The notes: a model not told the origin generated them from the letters alone. DNA of 64,000 nt from Lithodes maja (GCA_037953745.1 JBAKBP010013106.1:1-64000); one strand, 5' to 3'; positions 10,202 to 20,122 are shown, counted from the first letter of the stretch. Translations and numbers: made by a program.

Positions 10202-10825
10202 GTTGTTGTTGTTCCCTAAGCTGCCTGGCCGAACAGCCCCGAGTCCCTGAGAAAGGCCATGGCCACGATCGGGCTTTCCCACAGAGCTCTCGTTGAGTGT
10301 AGATTGTGTTGTTGGCGTAAGTGGTTGTGTGAAATGCAGTCTTCTATGATGTGTTTAATGGTATGGGGTGCTGTGTTACATCCCGGGCAGGCGTCGACAA
10401 CGGAGTCATCCAGTCTCTTCTGATAGCTCAGGAGAGCTGGATGGTGTCCGCATCTCAGCCTGGCCAGGTGGACTCTGTCATCGCGAGGAAGGGAGGATTC
10501 GGAAGGATGGATTTCGGGAGGTCGTGCATGCAGCTGCGTGTTGTCTGTGAGTGAGTGGATGGATCGGTGAGAGATATGAGTATGGATGTGCTTCTGGAAG
10601 TTGGTTCGGGGTGGGCAGGGAGGGAGAGAGGACAATAATTGTGTGTGATACCGTGTGCTGGGTGTTGTTTTGATATTTCTTGGTGTCTGTGGGTATGTTG
10701 CCATGTAGTTTAGTGGGTGGTCTTGGTTCGTGGAGGCTGCTGCCAGGAATTGAGTGCCTCTCATGTCCAGATGGTCTTTGATTTTGAGGATTTTGGTTTC
10801 TTGATGTAGGTGATCTGTGTAGTAG
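10202..10825 (-). mobile_element. LINE family J 3' end, copy 1
   Basis: Minus-strand C-terminal part of a non-LTR element ORF2. It contains RVHLARLRCGHHPALLSYQK and the Cys/His cluster CPGC..H...EDC (about 10360-10420), ends in GLFGQAA and a stop, and is followed by a GTT/AAC repeat tail (10202-10213). The same C-terminal sequence and tail occur at 14866-15126. The last ~35 bases also form the 3' end of SINE family B. The frame is open over about 180 codons, but the RT is missing. Confidence 0.78.
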
Positions 10826-11007
10826 TAGTAATATCGATAGTAAAATAACGTATAATTGTTTTTATTCCCAGCTAATAAGATTTTGTAAATTTGTACTAAA
10901 GTAGAAGACTTGGGCTAGAGCTAGGTTACTATACAGACTCCGTAGACAGAGGTTTTGTTGCAAGTAAATTGTTGCAAAAATTTAATATTTTTAAGGTCAA
11001 TTATTGT

Positions 11008-11404
11008 TATCGTTTATGGGTGGATGGGACTCGTTAGCCTTGGTCGGCAACTCATCTAGGGGAGACAACCTTATACAAATCCGGGTGGATGGGACTCGTC
11101 AGCCTTGGTTGACAACCTGTCTAGGGGAGTAAACCTGATACAAATCTGTACTGCTTACCTAAGGGTAAGGCAGGTTAGTGGATGGATTAGCCGAACACCA
11201 CTGTAGAAAAATAGTGCTAACAAGATACACAGAGGGCCTCGGAGTCGGACGGATCCTAAATTGAGTGGTCAATCTTGTAAGTCCTTCACTAAACTGGCTC
11301 GGGTTGCCCCTTTCACAGGGAATAGGTTCGCTTGAGGGCATTCTGTGTATGGCCACCCTCGTAAGGGGAGTAAGGCGTCCGGCAAGAGATAGATAGATAG
11401 ATAG
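11008..11404 (+). mobile_element. SINE family A, copy 2 (complete)
   Basis: Flanked by a perfect 15-bp duplication AAGGTCAATTATTGT (10993-11007 and 11405-11419). The uninterrupted target sequence exists in the H copy near 55420, confirming the insertion. The body is closely similar to copy 1 at 6590: the same doubled head with GTTAGCCTTGG and the same GGCGTCCGGCAAGAGATAGA-type tail. About ten bases upstream of the usual GGGTGG start are extra. Confidence 0.88.
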
Positions 11405-11830
11405 AAGGTCAATTATTGTGACTGTATTTTAAAATTTGATATCAATAATTTTAATCAAGCATTATTAATTTGAAGTTTCTTGTATAACCTCTGCTTACTT
11501 TTTGTCTGTATGTATTAATTGTTTATCTTTTTCTATTGTTCTTATTAATTTTTTAAATTAATTGTGCTTGTTAAAAGAGTACTCTTTGTTAAAATCTGTT
11601 ATTGCTTCTTCATATTTTGCAATTATTTTTCTTTATTATATTGTATTTATTCATTGTCGATAGTATCAATTGCTCGCTTTTGTGATTTTCTTAGTTTATT
11701 TGTACAATAAATGTAGGTTATTTGTAGGGTAGTAATTGTTAGGGGTCACTTGAGGCATGTTATGCTTACAGGTATCTACCCGATAACACTATCGTTAGTG
11801 AGTGCTATTTGTATTTTGTACTATTGTTAA

Positions 11831-12268
11831 CCCGTACAGCCCCAGCGACGCGCCTGACGCGTCGGCGATGTATGTAACGCACAGCCCCAGAGACGCGCCT
11901 GGCGCGTCACCCTAATTGCGCCGACCGTAACCTCAGGTGTAGCCACTCAAGAGGGCTCAGATTTGTATGGGAACTGTGTACGTATCCCACGCAACCGTGC
12001 CGATGGTTGAAAACTCTCAAAGTCCACGTGCGTGCGCGTGAGCGTACAATAACCTGGTTTTTTGGGGTAATTGCCTTCAATTTTTTACTCTTGTAAAATA
12101 CGTTTTCGGGGGCTCTGTAGGACCATTCTTTAAGCTTTTTGAGCGGTTTTTCGTGGTTTTTCCTTCATTCCTAACCCATTCGCTATTGTTTCTGGAATAA
12201 AACCATTTTTTGAAAACCGGCCGGGTTCTGGTGAACAAACATTACAAAACTAGCCGGGGCTGGACGGG
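11831..12268 (+). mobile_element. piggyBac-type MITE, copy 1
   Basis: A 438-bp non-coding element flanked by TTAA on both sides (11827-11830 and 12269-12272). Its termini are CCCGTACAGCCCC and, inverted, CCCGTCCAGCCCCGGC. Near the left end a GACGCGCC(T)GRCGCGTC palindrome appears twice. The interior holds TTCGGGGGCTCTGTAGG. The same element lies inverted at 53527-53974. The H copy at 54925-54928 retains the empty TTAA site. The ends resemble the right end of PB1 (CCCTCCAGCCCC), so PB1 relatives may mobilise it. Confidence 0.9.
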
Positions 12269-12299
12269 TTAATGTCTTGTCAAGTTGCAAATTTGATTT

Positions 12300-12945
12300 T
12301 AATAGCTCCAAGATGGAGTAAAAATATTGTTTTACCTAGACCACTGGATGATTCTAGGATCTTCTCCACACCATTGTCAACAACAAACCCTAAGAGTTAT
12401 AATTATAATACAAGATATTATAATACAAGAAACAGGATGTTTAATTTTAAGGTCCCGAGAATCCAAGGACAGGGTAAGCAAACATTCTTCTTCACCGCCA
12501 TCAAAGACTGGAACGACCTACCCCAGTCAGTCCGTGAAAAGAGAACACTGTATTCCTTCAGACGTAGCCTGAAGGAACACCTGAACCGGACAGCTGCGAG
12601 AAGGGAGCACCAAGCTTATGTCTACTACTAAATGCGACATAAGAGATAGACAAACCAAACTGAAATGATTACTGATTACGGATTACTGATATTTACTATA
12701 GGATGTAAGGTATCTTAAAATAACCCCCTAGAAATACTTTTTCTAAAGTATCCATTTCTTTATCCTCCCCTTTTTTCCCCAGCTAACCTAATCCCACAAG
12801 GACCCCAATGGAAATACGCCTAACGGCCTTATTGGGCTATCCTTAGTTGGAATTGTGAAAGGCTGGTACATGTCATATTTGTAACAAACTATGTGGTACC
12901 AACTCTGTAAATTGCTAACTGAATAAATATTATTATTATTATTAT
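12300..12945 (+). mobile_element. CR1/L2-like LINE 3' fragment (K2)
   Basis: The C-terminal end of a LINE ORF2 (about 12330-12631) shows the typical closing block with DWNDLPQSVREKRTLYSFRR, followed by a ~300-bp 3'UTR and an ATT-repeat tail (about 12925-12950). The RT itself is absent. The tail type matches LINE K1 at 4425-6434. SINE B inserted directly after the tail. Confidence 0.7.
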
Positions 12946-12965
12946 TATTTACTGGTATTTTATTT

Positions 12966-13208
12966 TTTTCCTTTGCCCCTCAACTTTCTCTTCATAATTG
13001 CTGAGAGGCACAGGGCCCTGGGTGGGGCTTTGGTTTCCCGGGCGTTTCCGCACCCTCCTCAGCTCCCCGCCATGGAGTGGCTTCGGTCACCCAGGCTTTA
13101 TTGTGGTAGGCAGGGAGGGTTCTGTGGGGGCGCTCGGTTATGGCCTTGGTCTTGCTCGGGGCCTTGGGGCTGTTCGGCCAGGCAGCCTGGGGAACAGCAA
13201 CAACAACA
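12966..13208 (+). mobile_element. SINE family B, 5'-truncated copy 1
   Basis: A 243-bp 3' part of SINE B flanked by a 15-bp duplication ACTGGTATTTTATTT (12951-12965 and 13209-13223). It ends in GGGGCTGTTCGGCCAGGCAG and an AAC-repeat tail. Its sequence is nearly the same as the last half of the full copy at 56964-57482. Confidence 0.88.
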
Positions 13209-13223
13209 ACTGGTATTTTATTT

Positions 13224-13835
13224 GTTCGAAACTAAAACTATTCAGGGTGTTGCATGCCAAGACGATAACCCGGAAACTTTGGGAATCTCTGATAGGCTCA
13301 TTAAATTGAGTACAAATTACAGTTCCCCTAGGTCACCTCAGATTGAAAAGACTTATCTTACTAGGCAACAAAGCCTTTCCGTTAAAGCCTCAGCACTGAA
13401 TCTGTACTCACTGGAACGTAGAAGAGAACGTTACCTAATAATATACACGTGGAAAATCGCAGAGGGTTTAATACCAAACCTACATACTCCGATAGTCATG
13501 AAATTCAGTGATAGGAGAGGCTGGGAATGCGAAATCCCCCGGATGAATAACAGGGGTGCTATGGGCTCTCTGCGAGAGGGCTGGTTATCACACAGAGGCC
13601 CACGTCTCTTCAACAAACTCCCACGGCGAGTAAGAGACATGAGGGACGTCTCGTTAGACAAGTTCAAGAGAGCCCTCGATGTCGAACTGCAAAAAGTGCC
13701 AGACGAGCCCATCCTCGCAAGGGAGCGAGCTGTCGCTTCAAACAGTCTACTGCACCAAATCACCACCCATAACGAGGGGCGTCGCGTTCCTTGGTGCCGC
13801 TAGAAGAGTGGCGAACACATCAAAAGGTATCAAAA
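13224..13835 (+). mobile_element. LINE family D 3' fragment, copy 1
   Basis: Matches the C-terminal part and 3' tail of the longer D element at 57617-59135. Landmarks are SLERRRERYLIIYTWKIAEG (about 13407), RGPRLFNKLPRRVRDMRD (about 13588) and a tail of AAGGT repeats (about 13820-13840). The frame is open to the stop at 13803. At about 13510 this copy has an A that the longer copy lacks, showing which of the two carries the frameshift. The first ~150 bases are less clearly D-derived. Confidence 0.72.
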
Positions 13836-13861
13836 GGTAAGGTAAGGCTACTTGGGGAAGG

Positions 13862-14283
13862 TAAATTCCATACCAATTCGTAGGACCCACGTTTCAGAGT
13901 ACACTACAAAGGATATTTTCCATCACACACACCTATTCCACATTCCCATTCTTTCACACATGTACTCTTCCATTTGGTCTCAGTCATTCCGCATACATCC
14001 AGCCTGGCATTCACTAACACTTCCAGAACCTCTCTCTCTTTTGTGTCATAATTTACGCCTCTTACATTCCAAGTGGCAATCCTTAAGCAGTCCTTGTCCG
14101 GCCGAAGTTCGTCAACAGTAGGTCGGTCAGTGTTCGAGGCCGATTGTTCGTTTTTTGTTGCTGCAGATTTTTTCTGAGTGGAAGGTCGCATGCCTAACTG
14201 ACCTACGGTAACCTCTTTAGTCGCCTTTTACGACACGCAGGAGGCATGTGAGGCATATTCTAACCCCTTACCCCCAGTGGGGG
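13862..14283 (-). mobile_element. RTE LINE 5' fragment
   Basis: Minus-strand translation gives LRIATWNVRGVNYDTKEREV and LDVCGMTETKWKS, the start of the RTE endonuclease, with the catalytic Glu of the TETK motif. The matching part of the RTE copy nested at 46358-46802 reads MATWNVSGMNDGTKERE. The frame is open for about 95 codons (14191-13904). The rest of the endonuclease and the RT are missing. Confidence 0.72.
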
Positions 14284-14394
14284 TATTATTATATTATTAT
14301 ATTACTGTTTTGGTTTGACTTTGTTTGCAAGTTTTACATTTTAATATCAATGAACTTTTGGCAGTTGTTGTTCTTGCAAACAGCTACACTATTG

Positions 14395-14865
14395 GGATCG
14401 TTTAAGAGCACTGAACCTGTACTCGCTGGAACATAGAAGAGAACGTTACCTAATAATATACACGTGGAAAATCGCAGAGGGTTTAGTACCAAACCTACAT
14501 ACTCCGATAGTCATGAAATTCAGTGATAGGAGAGGCTGGGATTGCAATATCCCCCGGATGAATAACAGGGGTGCTATGGGCTCTCTGCGAGAGGGCTGGT
14601 TATCACACAGAGGCCCACGTCTCTCTTAAACAAACTCCCACGGCGAGTAAGAGACATGAGGGGCGTCTCTTTAGACAACTTCAAGAAAGCCCTCGATGTC
14701 GAACTGCAAAAAGTGCCAGACGAGCCCATCTTAGCAAGGGAGCGGGCTGTCTCTTCAAACAGTCTGCTGCACCAAATCACAACCCACAACGAGGGGCGAC
14801 ACGCTCCTCGGTGCTGCTAGGAGAGTGGCGAACACAATCTAAGGTAACCTAAGGTAAGGTAAGGT
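14395..14865 (+). mobile_element. LINE family D 3' fragment, copy 2
   Basis: Second 3' fragment of D, overlapping the same region as copy 1: SLEHRRERYLIIYTWKIAEG and RGPRLS then a frame change. It ends in GGTAACCTAAGGTAAGGT-type tail repeats (about 14842-14865). Small indels break the frame near 14625. Confidence 0.7.
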
Positions 14866-15126
14866 TCCCTAAGCTGCCTGGCCGAACAGCTCCGAGTCCC
14901 TAAGGAAGGCCATGGCCACGGTCGGACTTTCCCACAGAGCTCTCGAGGAGTGTAGATTGTGTTGTTGGTGTAAATGGTTGTGTGAAATGCAGTCTTCTAT
15001 GATGTGTTTAATAGTATGGGGTGCTGTGTTACAACCTGGGCAGGAGTCGACGATGGAGTCATCCAGTCTCTTCTGATAGCTCAGAAGGGCTGGATGGTGT
15101 CCGCATCTCAGCCTGGCCAGGTGGAC
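14866..15126 (-). mobile_element. LINE family J 3' end, copy 2
   Basis: Minus-strand copy of the same C-terminal J sequence as 10202-10520: it begins at the GCTGTTCGGCCAGGCAG end and continues through the CPGC region to the HLARLRCGH stretch. It stops where a pogo-like end (15140-15185) begins. Confidence 0.72.
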
Positions 15127-15321
15127 TTTTGGCAGTTATGGGCAGGTGTTCCCCCCTATTAGTCCGTAACATCGAGGGTCGACTGTTAATATATTAATGC
15201 TTTTATCCACCAATTAACTTTGTTTGCTATACTTTTGCCGAGATTTGGTTTGTGTCAGTATGTTAGAAACCATTAATGGAAGAAAAGTCATATTTTACTT
15301 TTTCTTTTTCGACTATTGCAG

Positions 15322-15476
15322 ATTAAACCTGGAGTCTGCACGTTTAGCTCGACGTGCAGCAGATGAAGTGTCCAGCAGTAGTGGTAAACAGCGCTATGTG
15401 GCCGGAGCACTAGGGCCCACCAACCGCACTCTCTCCATATCACCATCTGTTGAACGCCCAGACTTCAGGAATATTA
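15322..15476 (+). CDS. MTR: methionine synthase exon, homocysteine-binding domain, part 2
   Basis: A 155-bp internal exon between TTGCAG (ends 15321) and the donor GTATGT (15477). Its first base completes the Arg codon left open at 8984. The translation includes LNLESARLARRAADEV, RYVAGALGPTNRTLS and PSVERPDFRNI. The GALGPTN(K/R)TLS and VERPDYRNI blocks are hallmarks of the Hcy domain of cobalamin-dependent methionine synthases. It ends in phase 1, leaving one A for the next exon. No substitutions look disabling. Confidence 0.93.
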
Positions 15477-15784
15477 GTATGTACAGTAGTTCTATGTCAT
15501 ACTTTCATCCCTTATGAATATTGCTTGAGTGTTATCAATTTCAGGCACTAAGAAAGTTACCGGTAATGGTAACTTCGGTTATTAATTTATTTATATTTTT
15601 TTTTCTCATAAATTAGAGAACAACATTAATTTGAGTTGATATACATACTGTAGTATGATCCTTTTTTTTAACTTAAAATAACGGGGAAATGAAAAAAATT
15701 CTAATGAAAAAATAATCCATTCACCTTATTATTTATTTCTATGTGTATCATGGAGAGAACCACTATTAAATAATTCTTTTTGAT
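15477..15784 (+). other. MTR intron, no recognised element
   Basis: AT-rich, no coding frame and no repeat noticed, up to the start of LINE G copy 2. Confidence 0.45.
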
Positions 15785-17101
15785 GATAGTGCACAGGAAA
15801 CGGAGGTAAAGTTCAATAGATGGAGGGAGGTGAAGGCAAACAACGAACTAAGAGTTATGATCAATATAACAAAGGTCATGGTCAGGGGAGTAGAGCGCGG
15901 AACTATGGAAAGAGGCAACAACTTTCCATGTGCAGTTTGTGGGAAGGGAGTGGGAAGTTACTCAATTCAATGTTGCTTCTGTAGTGACTGGGTACACAAG
16001 AGATGTAGTGGGCCTTTGACGAGAACCATAGACTTTGAATATGCAGTGTGTAAGGAAGAACTTGTGTTCAGTGACCTGCTTGTTAATACTGATTTTGGCA
16101 GAGTATTGCTGGAGTGTGTGAATTAATTCGGGTACTTGGTCGGTAAGGTTTCCACCGGAGGTGGCACTGAAGTTGGCTCCATTACTTGAGTCAGAAGTGG
16201 CTGGGGGAAGTTTAGAGAGCTGTTGCCACACTTGACCATGAGAGGATTCTCACCACCATAAAGGAAGGTGTACACCTCGTGTGTTAGGAGTGTGATGGCA
16301 TATGCTACGGAGACATGGCCGGTTAAAGCGGAGGATATTAATAGAATGGAACTGAATGAGAAGAGAATGGTGAGATGGATATGTGGGGTTGACCTCAGGG
16401 ATGGTGTATCGAGTGAGGAATTAAGAAGGCGTCTGGGCATTAGGAGAATCCCCCCCTACTACTACGCCCCTTGACGAGGTTGGGGGGCTTCGGGGCCGGC
16501 GACTGGGGCTTGATGGGGGAGGGCTTGGGATTTTTCCCTTTCCCTCTCCCCTCGAGCTTTTGTCATTGGCTTGACTAATTTTGGGTATTTTTTTTTCCTC
16601 TTTCTATATTTTTCCCCTTCTGTTCTTATTCTTACCCATTCGGTTGTCCTCGGGCAGCCTATATCACATGCCTCCCTGGCCTGGCTAGGTACAGTAGTAG
16701 GCTCCTGACATGATTTGTCTCTTCGGTTGCTGATGCAGCCGAGCTGACTTGATTCCCCTCAGTAGTGCATTTTTTTTAGCATCTCGCTGTGATTTTTTTC
16801 TACCTTAGTCCTGATCTTTCATTCTTCGCTATTGATCTATTCTTGGTTGGTGCTGCAGTGTAGCAGTTCTTGCCTCATCCTTCGGCCCTGCCCTATAAGA
16901 GCTCTGCTGTGGAGCTCATGTGGTCCGGCTGAACTGATGAAATGGTGAGAAATGTCTGCATGTCTTCGCCTTCCTAGATTTGTTCACCTGATACCCTTCC
17001 CTATCTATCTTGACTTGATTAGTTGTCCATCTTGATCTAATCCTTCGGGCCAGCCCTATGAGAGTTCTTTTGTGGAACTCGGTGGTCTGGTTGAACTAAT
17101 T

Positions 17102-17136
<35 letters not shown>

Positions 17137-17400
17137 AATATCAGTGAAGTGATGTGCCGACTTGGTTGGTTTGGACACATGGAGAGAATAAATTATCAGA
17201 ACTGAGTGAAGAAATGCAGGACTGTGAACGTGGGGGGATCTGCGTGTAGAGGTGTAGACCTAGAAAGACGTGGGATCAATTGCTTCGGTCCGATCTCAAA
17301 ACAAAGAACTTGACAAAGAGGCAGCCCATGATAGGGTCGCCTGGAATGTTGCTATTTAGGATGTGAGACTTTAACCACAATTTCTCTGGACGAAATGGTC
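15785..17400 (+). mobile_element. LINE family G, copy 2, interrupted by a poly(A) retroposon
   Basis: Two pieces, 15785-16450 and 17135-17400, separated by the retroposon at 16451-17134. The first piece encodes a Cys/His finger, CAVCGKGVGSYSIQCCFCSD followed by WVHKRCSG (about 15936-16012), with a PHD-like spacing of Cys residues. A diverged RT C-terminal region with ATETWPVKAEDINRMELN (about 16308) follows. The second piece continues with RLGWFGHMERI. The frame is broken in several places. Other copies are at 8070 and 20180. Confidence 0.72.
16451..17134 (+). mobile_element. poly(A) retroposon, copy 2
   Basis: A 684-bp unit ending in a run of about 29 A (17106-17134) and inserted within LINE G. 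Body homologous to 7202-7881. The flanks GGAGAATC and GGAATATC look like a diverged target duplication. No coding frame recognised. Confidence 0.72.
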
Positions 17401-17661
17401 TTTCAACTTGTATGTATATGTACAGTATACTGTATGTATGTTGCTTATGAAGATAGTTCTCCCAGCCTTATGAGGGCTTTTGCCCAGTAGGCTGTAGACA
17501 AATAGTTTTTATTATTTATTATGAAGATAGTTCTACTTTGTTGGAAGGCGTATGGGGTCTTTCAGCTTAGCCTATGGGTTAAGTAGGGCCATATGTAATC
17601 TATTTTTTATTAATTTCACCACAATACCAAACACCTCCAATGAAATTAATGAAAGCATATA
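17401..17661. other. unassigned MTR intron sequence
   Basis: AT-rich, with a short direct repeat of TATGAAGATAGTTCT (about 17448 and 17519). No gene or known element recognised. Confidence 0.35.
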
Positions 17662-17738
17662 TGTGATCCACCAGGATTCGAACCCGGGTTATCACACACA
17701 GATTTTTAGACACCTTAACCATTACACCACCAAGACGG
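17662..17738 (-). repeat. tRNA-like sequence, probably a SINE head
   Basis: On the minus strand, GGTGGTGTAATGGTTAAGG resembles a pol III A box and, about 33 bases on, GGGTTCGAATCCTGG is a near-perfect B box. The acceptor stem does not pair and the anticodon arm is poor. A functional tRNA gene is therefore unlikely and a tRNA-derived SINE head more likely. Confidence 0.6.
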
Positions 17739-18540
17739 TTAAAGGTTTATGCACATGCCTACAACTTATTATCCATTCTCGAATACTGTATATTAATCTA
17801 ATGATGTTCATATTCCCACCGCACTATGGTAGCCTAATGTTTAAGTGAGAGGAAAGCATATTCATGGGGCACAGATCATTTAGAACGGCCTCGCTACGAA
17901 ATATCCCTGAACCTACTGATAATCTATTAATTAATTAATGGCACTACGTCGTATGACTCCGGAGCTACTACTAAATATGGTAGTTTGGAGGATGAAGTGT
18001 GAAAGAGAGTGTAACAGGGGAGGAGGGTTACAGCTACACTGAAAGTAGGGAGTTCATCATCATCATCAATCAGACGCCCCGCTTCTAGAGGAAGCGCCCT
18101 AAAAGGGATGGCCATGGCAGAAACTACCTCCAGGCTCCCAGATATGCCTCCACTGTGCCATTTCCACTAAGTGGATTATAACCCTTAGCACTGAAGGAGC
18201 AGACCCAGAGCAGTCCCTTAACCGGATGGCAGTTCCACCACTGTTTTTCTATTTTATTTACCCCAGTGGGGCCCTGGCTGGAAGCATACCTAGCACAGGA
18301 ATTTTCTGAAGATAGGAACCAGTGGTCCACTCCTCCAGAAGCTGATTGCACCATAGTAACTAAAGTGGCGGGCGGTGGGTTCGCCGCATCCCTACGCCAG
18401 AGAGAGAAAGGCCGACTTGTGCCAGTGGGCTGTGAGAGTAAGACACTAGGGAACCATGGGGCACACCATTATGGCCCCACTGTCTTCACTACTCTCAGGA
18501 GAAAGTACGAGAGTGATGTGATGTGGATCTCTATGTGCTG
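17739..18540. other. unassigned sequence, no gene recognised
   Basis: It contains a short CATCATCATCATCA run and a GC-richer stretch at 18120-18500 that is open on both strands but has no recognisable motif. It precedes an RTE 3' fragment and may be a decayed repeat. Confidence 0.3.
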
Positions 18541-18809
18541 AAGAGTTGTGAAGAGGAACATCTTAGAGGTGGTTCAGTCATGTGCAGTGTACGGATAATG
18601 AGAGAATAACTAAAAAGGGTGTGTGAGAGTGAGGCAGAAGGGCAGAGAGGGAGAGATAGATTGAGGATGAAATGGAAGGATCAAGTTTAGAAGTTTATGA
18701 GTGGAAGTGATATGGGGTGGGAGGAGGTGCACCAGCTGACAGATGACATAAGAGCATGGAGGTGATTCAATCGTAGCCACCCCTGAGGCGTCTGGCAATA
18801 GATGATTAT
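18541..18809 (+). mobile_element. RTE LINE 3' fragment
   Basis: Decayed end of the RTE ORF2. Degenerate versions of the GHMERMESERMTKRVYESE, RWKDGVRNYM and RRLTGDRGAW blocks of the copy at 28592-28993 are readable in shifted frames. The 3' end GAGGCGTCTGGCAATAGATG (about 18783-18802) is the RTE tail that is also found on SINE A. Confidence 0.68.
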
Positions 18810-18915
18810 TTTGTATTACAGGTATTGTGTTAGTATTTTTTAGCTTTTAGTCTTTTATGAAATTCAATGTGTTTTATGTTATTCTACTGTACAATTATTT
18901 ATTTTTAACTTGCAG

Positions 18916-19082
18916 CCTTTGACGAGCTAGTGTCAGCATACAGTGAACAAGCGCGGGGATTGTTGGATGGTGGGGTGGATATCCTGCTGGTGGAGACTAT
19001 CTTTGACACTGCCAATGCTAAGGCTGCCCTGTTTGCCATCCAGACACTCTTCCAAAATGATTATGAACCTATTCCAGTCTTT
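18916..19082 (+). CDS. MTR: methionine synthase exon, homocysteine-binding domain, part 3
   Basis: A 167-bp internal exon after CTTGCAG (ends 18915), with donor GTAAGT at 19083. The A carried over from 15476 plus CC makes the Thr before FDELVSAYSEQARGLLDGG. The exon goes on with VDILLVETIFDTANAKAALF and ends in NDYEPIPVF. This is the VETIFDT(A/L)NAKAA block of the Hcy domain, a strongly conserved part of cobalamin-dependent methionine synthase. It ends in phase 0. Continuing domain sequence (zinc-binding Cys residues, pterin, B12 and activation domains) was not found by reading downstream. Confidence 0.93.
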
Positions 19083-19180
19083 GTAAGTTATGGTCCTTAT
19101 GGAGACCTTGGATTTCAGTAGTAGGGAGTACCGTAATACTTTCATTTTGTGGGTAAAAACTATTTAACTCTTTCAGTCTA
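19083..19180 (+). other. short MTR intron stretch
   Basis: Donor side of the intron; nothing else recognised before the SINE B tail begins at 19181. Confidence 0.5.
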
Positions 19181-19710
19181 GTTGTTGTTGTTGTTGTTGT
19201 TCCCCAGGCTGCCTGGCCGAACAGCCCCAAGGTCCCGAGCAAGGCCAAGGCCATAGAGCGCCCCCACAAAACCCTCCCTGCTTACCACTAACAAAACCCA
19301 GGTGACCGAAGCCACTCTAAGGCAGGGAGCTGAGGAGGGCGCGGAAACGCTCGGGAAACCAAAGCCCCACCCAAGGCCCTGTGCCCCTCAGCAATTATGA
19401 AGGGAAAGTTGAGGGGCAAGGGAAAAATGTGATGCTTTGGCTCCCAATCTGCCAACTTTTAGGTTGGCAGTAAGGAGGTCGATCCACGGAAAAGACGCCG
19501 TCACTTGAGATCTAGAAGATATATAAGTAAAGGGAACAGTCAGAGTAAGCTATGGGTATGGCAGAGATCGCTCAGCTCTCACTCATATAGACCAGCCCAT
19601 CACCACATGACTAGAACCCAATCCTCTCAGCATCAGCTAGGAAAGGCCCTAGAAAGCCGCCTTTGGCGGGGGGATAGCTCCCCTACTTCAACTCCTTTTG
19701 GAGTTGGGTT
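19181..19710 (-). mobile_element. SINE family B, copy 2 (near full length)
   Basis: Minus-strand copy about 530 bp long. It starts, on the + strand, with GTT repeats (the complement of the AAC tail) and the J-type end CTGCCTGGCCGAACAGCCCC. It finishes in the 5' head AACCCAACTCCAAAAGGAGTTG, a small hairpin corresponding to AACCCCGCAAGGGGTT in the copy at 56964. It sits beside repeat H and diverges visibly from the other copies. Confidence 0.82.
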
Positions 19711-19975
19711 AAAAGAGTAGGTCTACTTTGTTTAAACTTGTTATTGCTTCTTCATATTTTGCAATAATTATACTTGATTTTATTGTATCTATTCACTTTT
19801 GATAGTATGAATTGGTTGCCTTTGTTATATAATTAATTAATTTTTACTATACTGTACAAGTAGGGTAGCAGTTGGTAGGGGTCATGTGTTCATGCTATGT
19901 TCACAGTCACAGGTACCTATCCGATAGCACTATAATTTGTGAGTGCTGTATGCATTTTGTACTGTTGTTGATATA
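19711..19975 (+). repeat. repeat H, copy 2 (partial)
   Basis: Shares TTATTGCTTCTTCATATTTTGC, TAGGGTAGCAGTTGGTAGGGGTCA and GATAGCACTATAATTTGTGAGTGC-like stretches with the H copies at 10870 and 54577, with more substitutions. It ends where the CTAT/CTAC microsatellite starts. Confidence 0.6.
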
Positions 19976-19976
19976 C

Positions 19977-20122
19977 ATCTGTCTATCTATCTATCTACCT
20001 ATCTATCTACCTATCTACCTACCTACCTACCTATCTATCTATCTATCTACAGTATATACATACTTAGGCCCAATCCCCACTTTTCCTTCTTTTTTTTGGG
20101 GGGAGGGGGGGGGGGGGGGGGA
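19977..20122. repeat. (CTAT/CTAC)n microsatellite and poly(G) run
   Basis: About 75 bases of interrupted CTAT and CTAC repeats (19977-20052), then a poly(G) tract of about 24 with one A (20098-20122). Simple-sequence DNA only; the open frames through it are artefacts. Confidence 0.9.

Larger units (their letters stand above)
10870..12300 (+). repeat. unclassified interspersed repeat H, copy 1, interrupted by SINE A and a piggyBac MITE
   Basis: Non-coding AT-rich repeat that recurs in reverse orientation at about 54577-55480 and in part at 19711-19975. Shared landmarks are GTCAATTATTGTGACTGTAT, AAAGAGTACTCTTT and GATAACACTATCGTTAGTGA. It is split by SINE A (11008-11404) and by a MITE at TTAA (11831-12268). 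The outer boundaries are approximate. No terminal inverted repeats or target duplication are recognised. Confidence 0.65.
9499..15185. mobile_element. probable pogo/Tigger-like element (family P) filled by other insertions
   Basis: The left end CAGTCGACCCACGATGTTGC (9499) and the right end read on the reverse strand CAGTCGACCCTCGATGTTAC (ends 15185) match at 18 of 20 positions. They resemble the pogo-like ends at 47369, 51720 and 59343. The flanking dinucleotide is TT on both sides instead of the usual TA, so pairing these two ends is probable, not proven. No transposase frame is seen. Most of the interior consists of later LINE, SINE and MITE insertions. Confidence 0.45.

Noticed and set aside
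17662..17738. Functional tRNA gene
   Set aside because: A and B boxes are present but the acceptor and anticodon stems do not pair; a SINE head is more likely.
18266..18541. 91-codon frame in the MTR intron
   Set aside because: No recognisable motif, no splice context, overlapping frame on the other strand; treated as unassigned repeat.
19977..20052. Possible CRISPR-like array
   Set aside because: The repeats are 4-bp CTAT/CTAC units without spacers, and the window is animal DNA.
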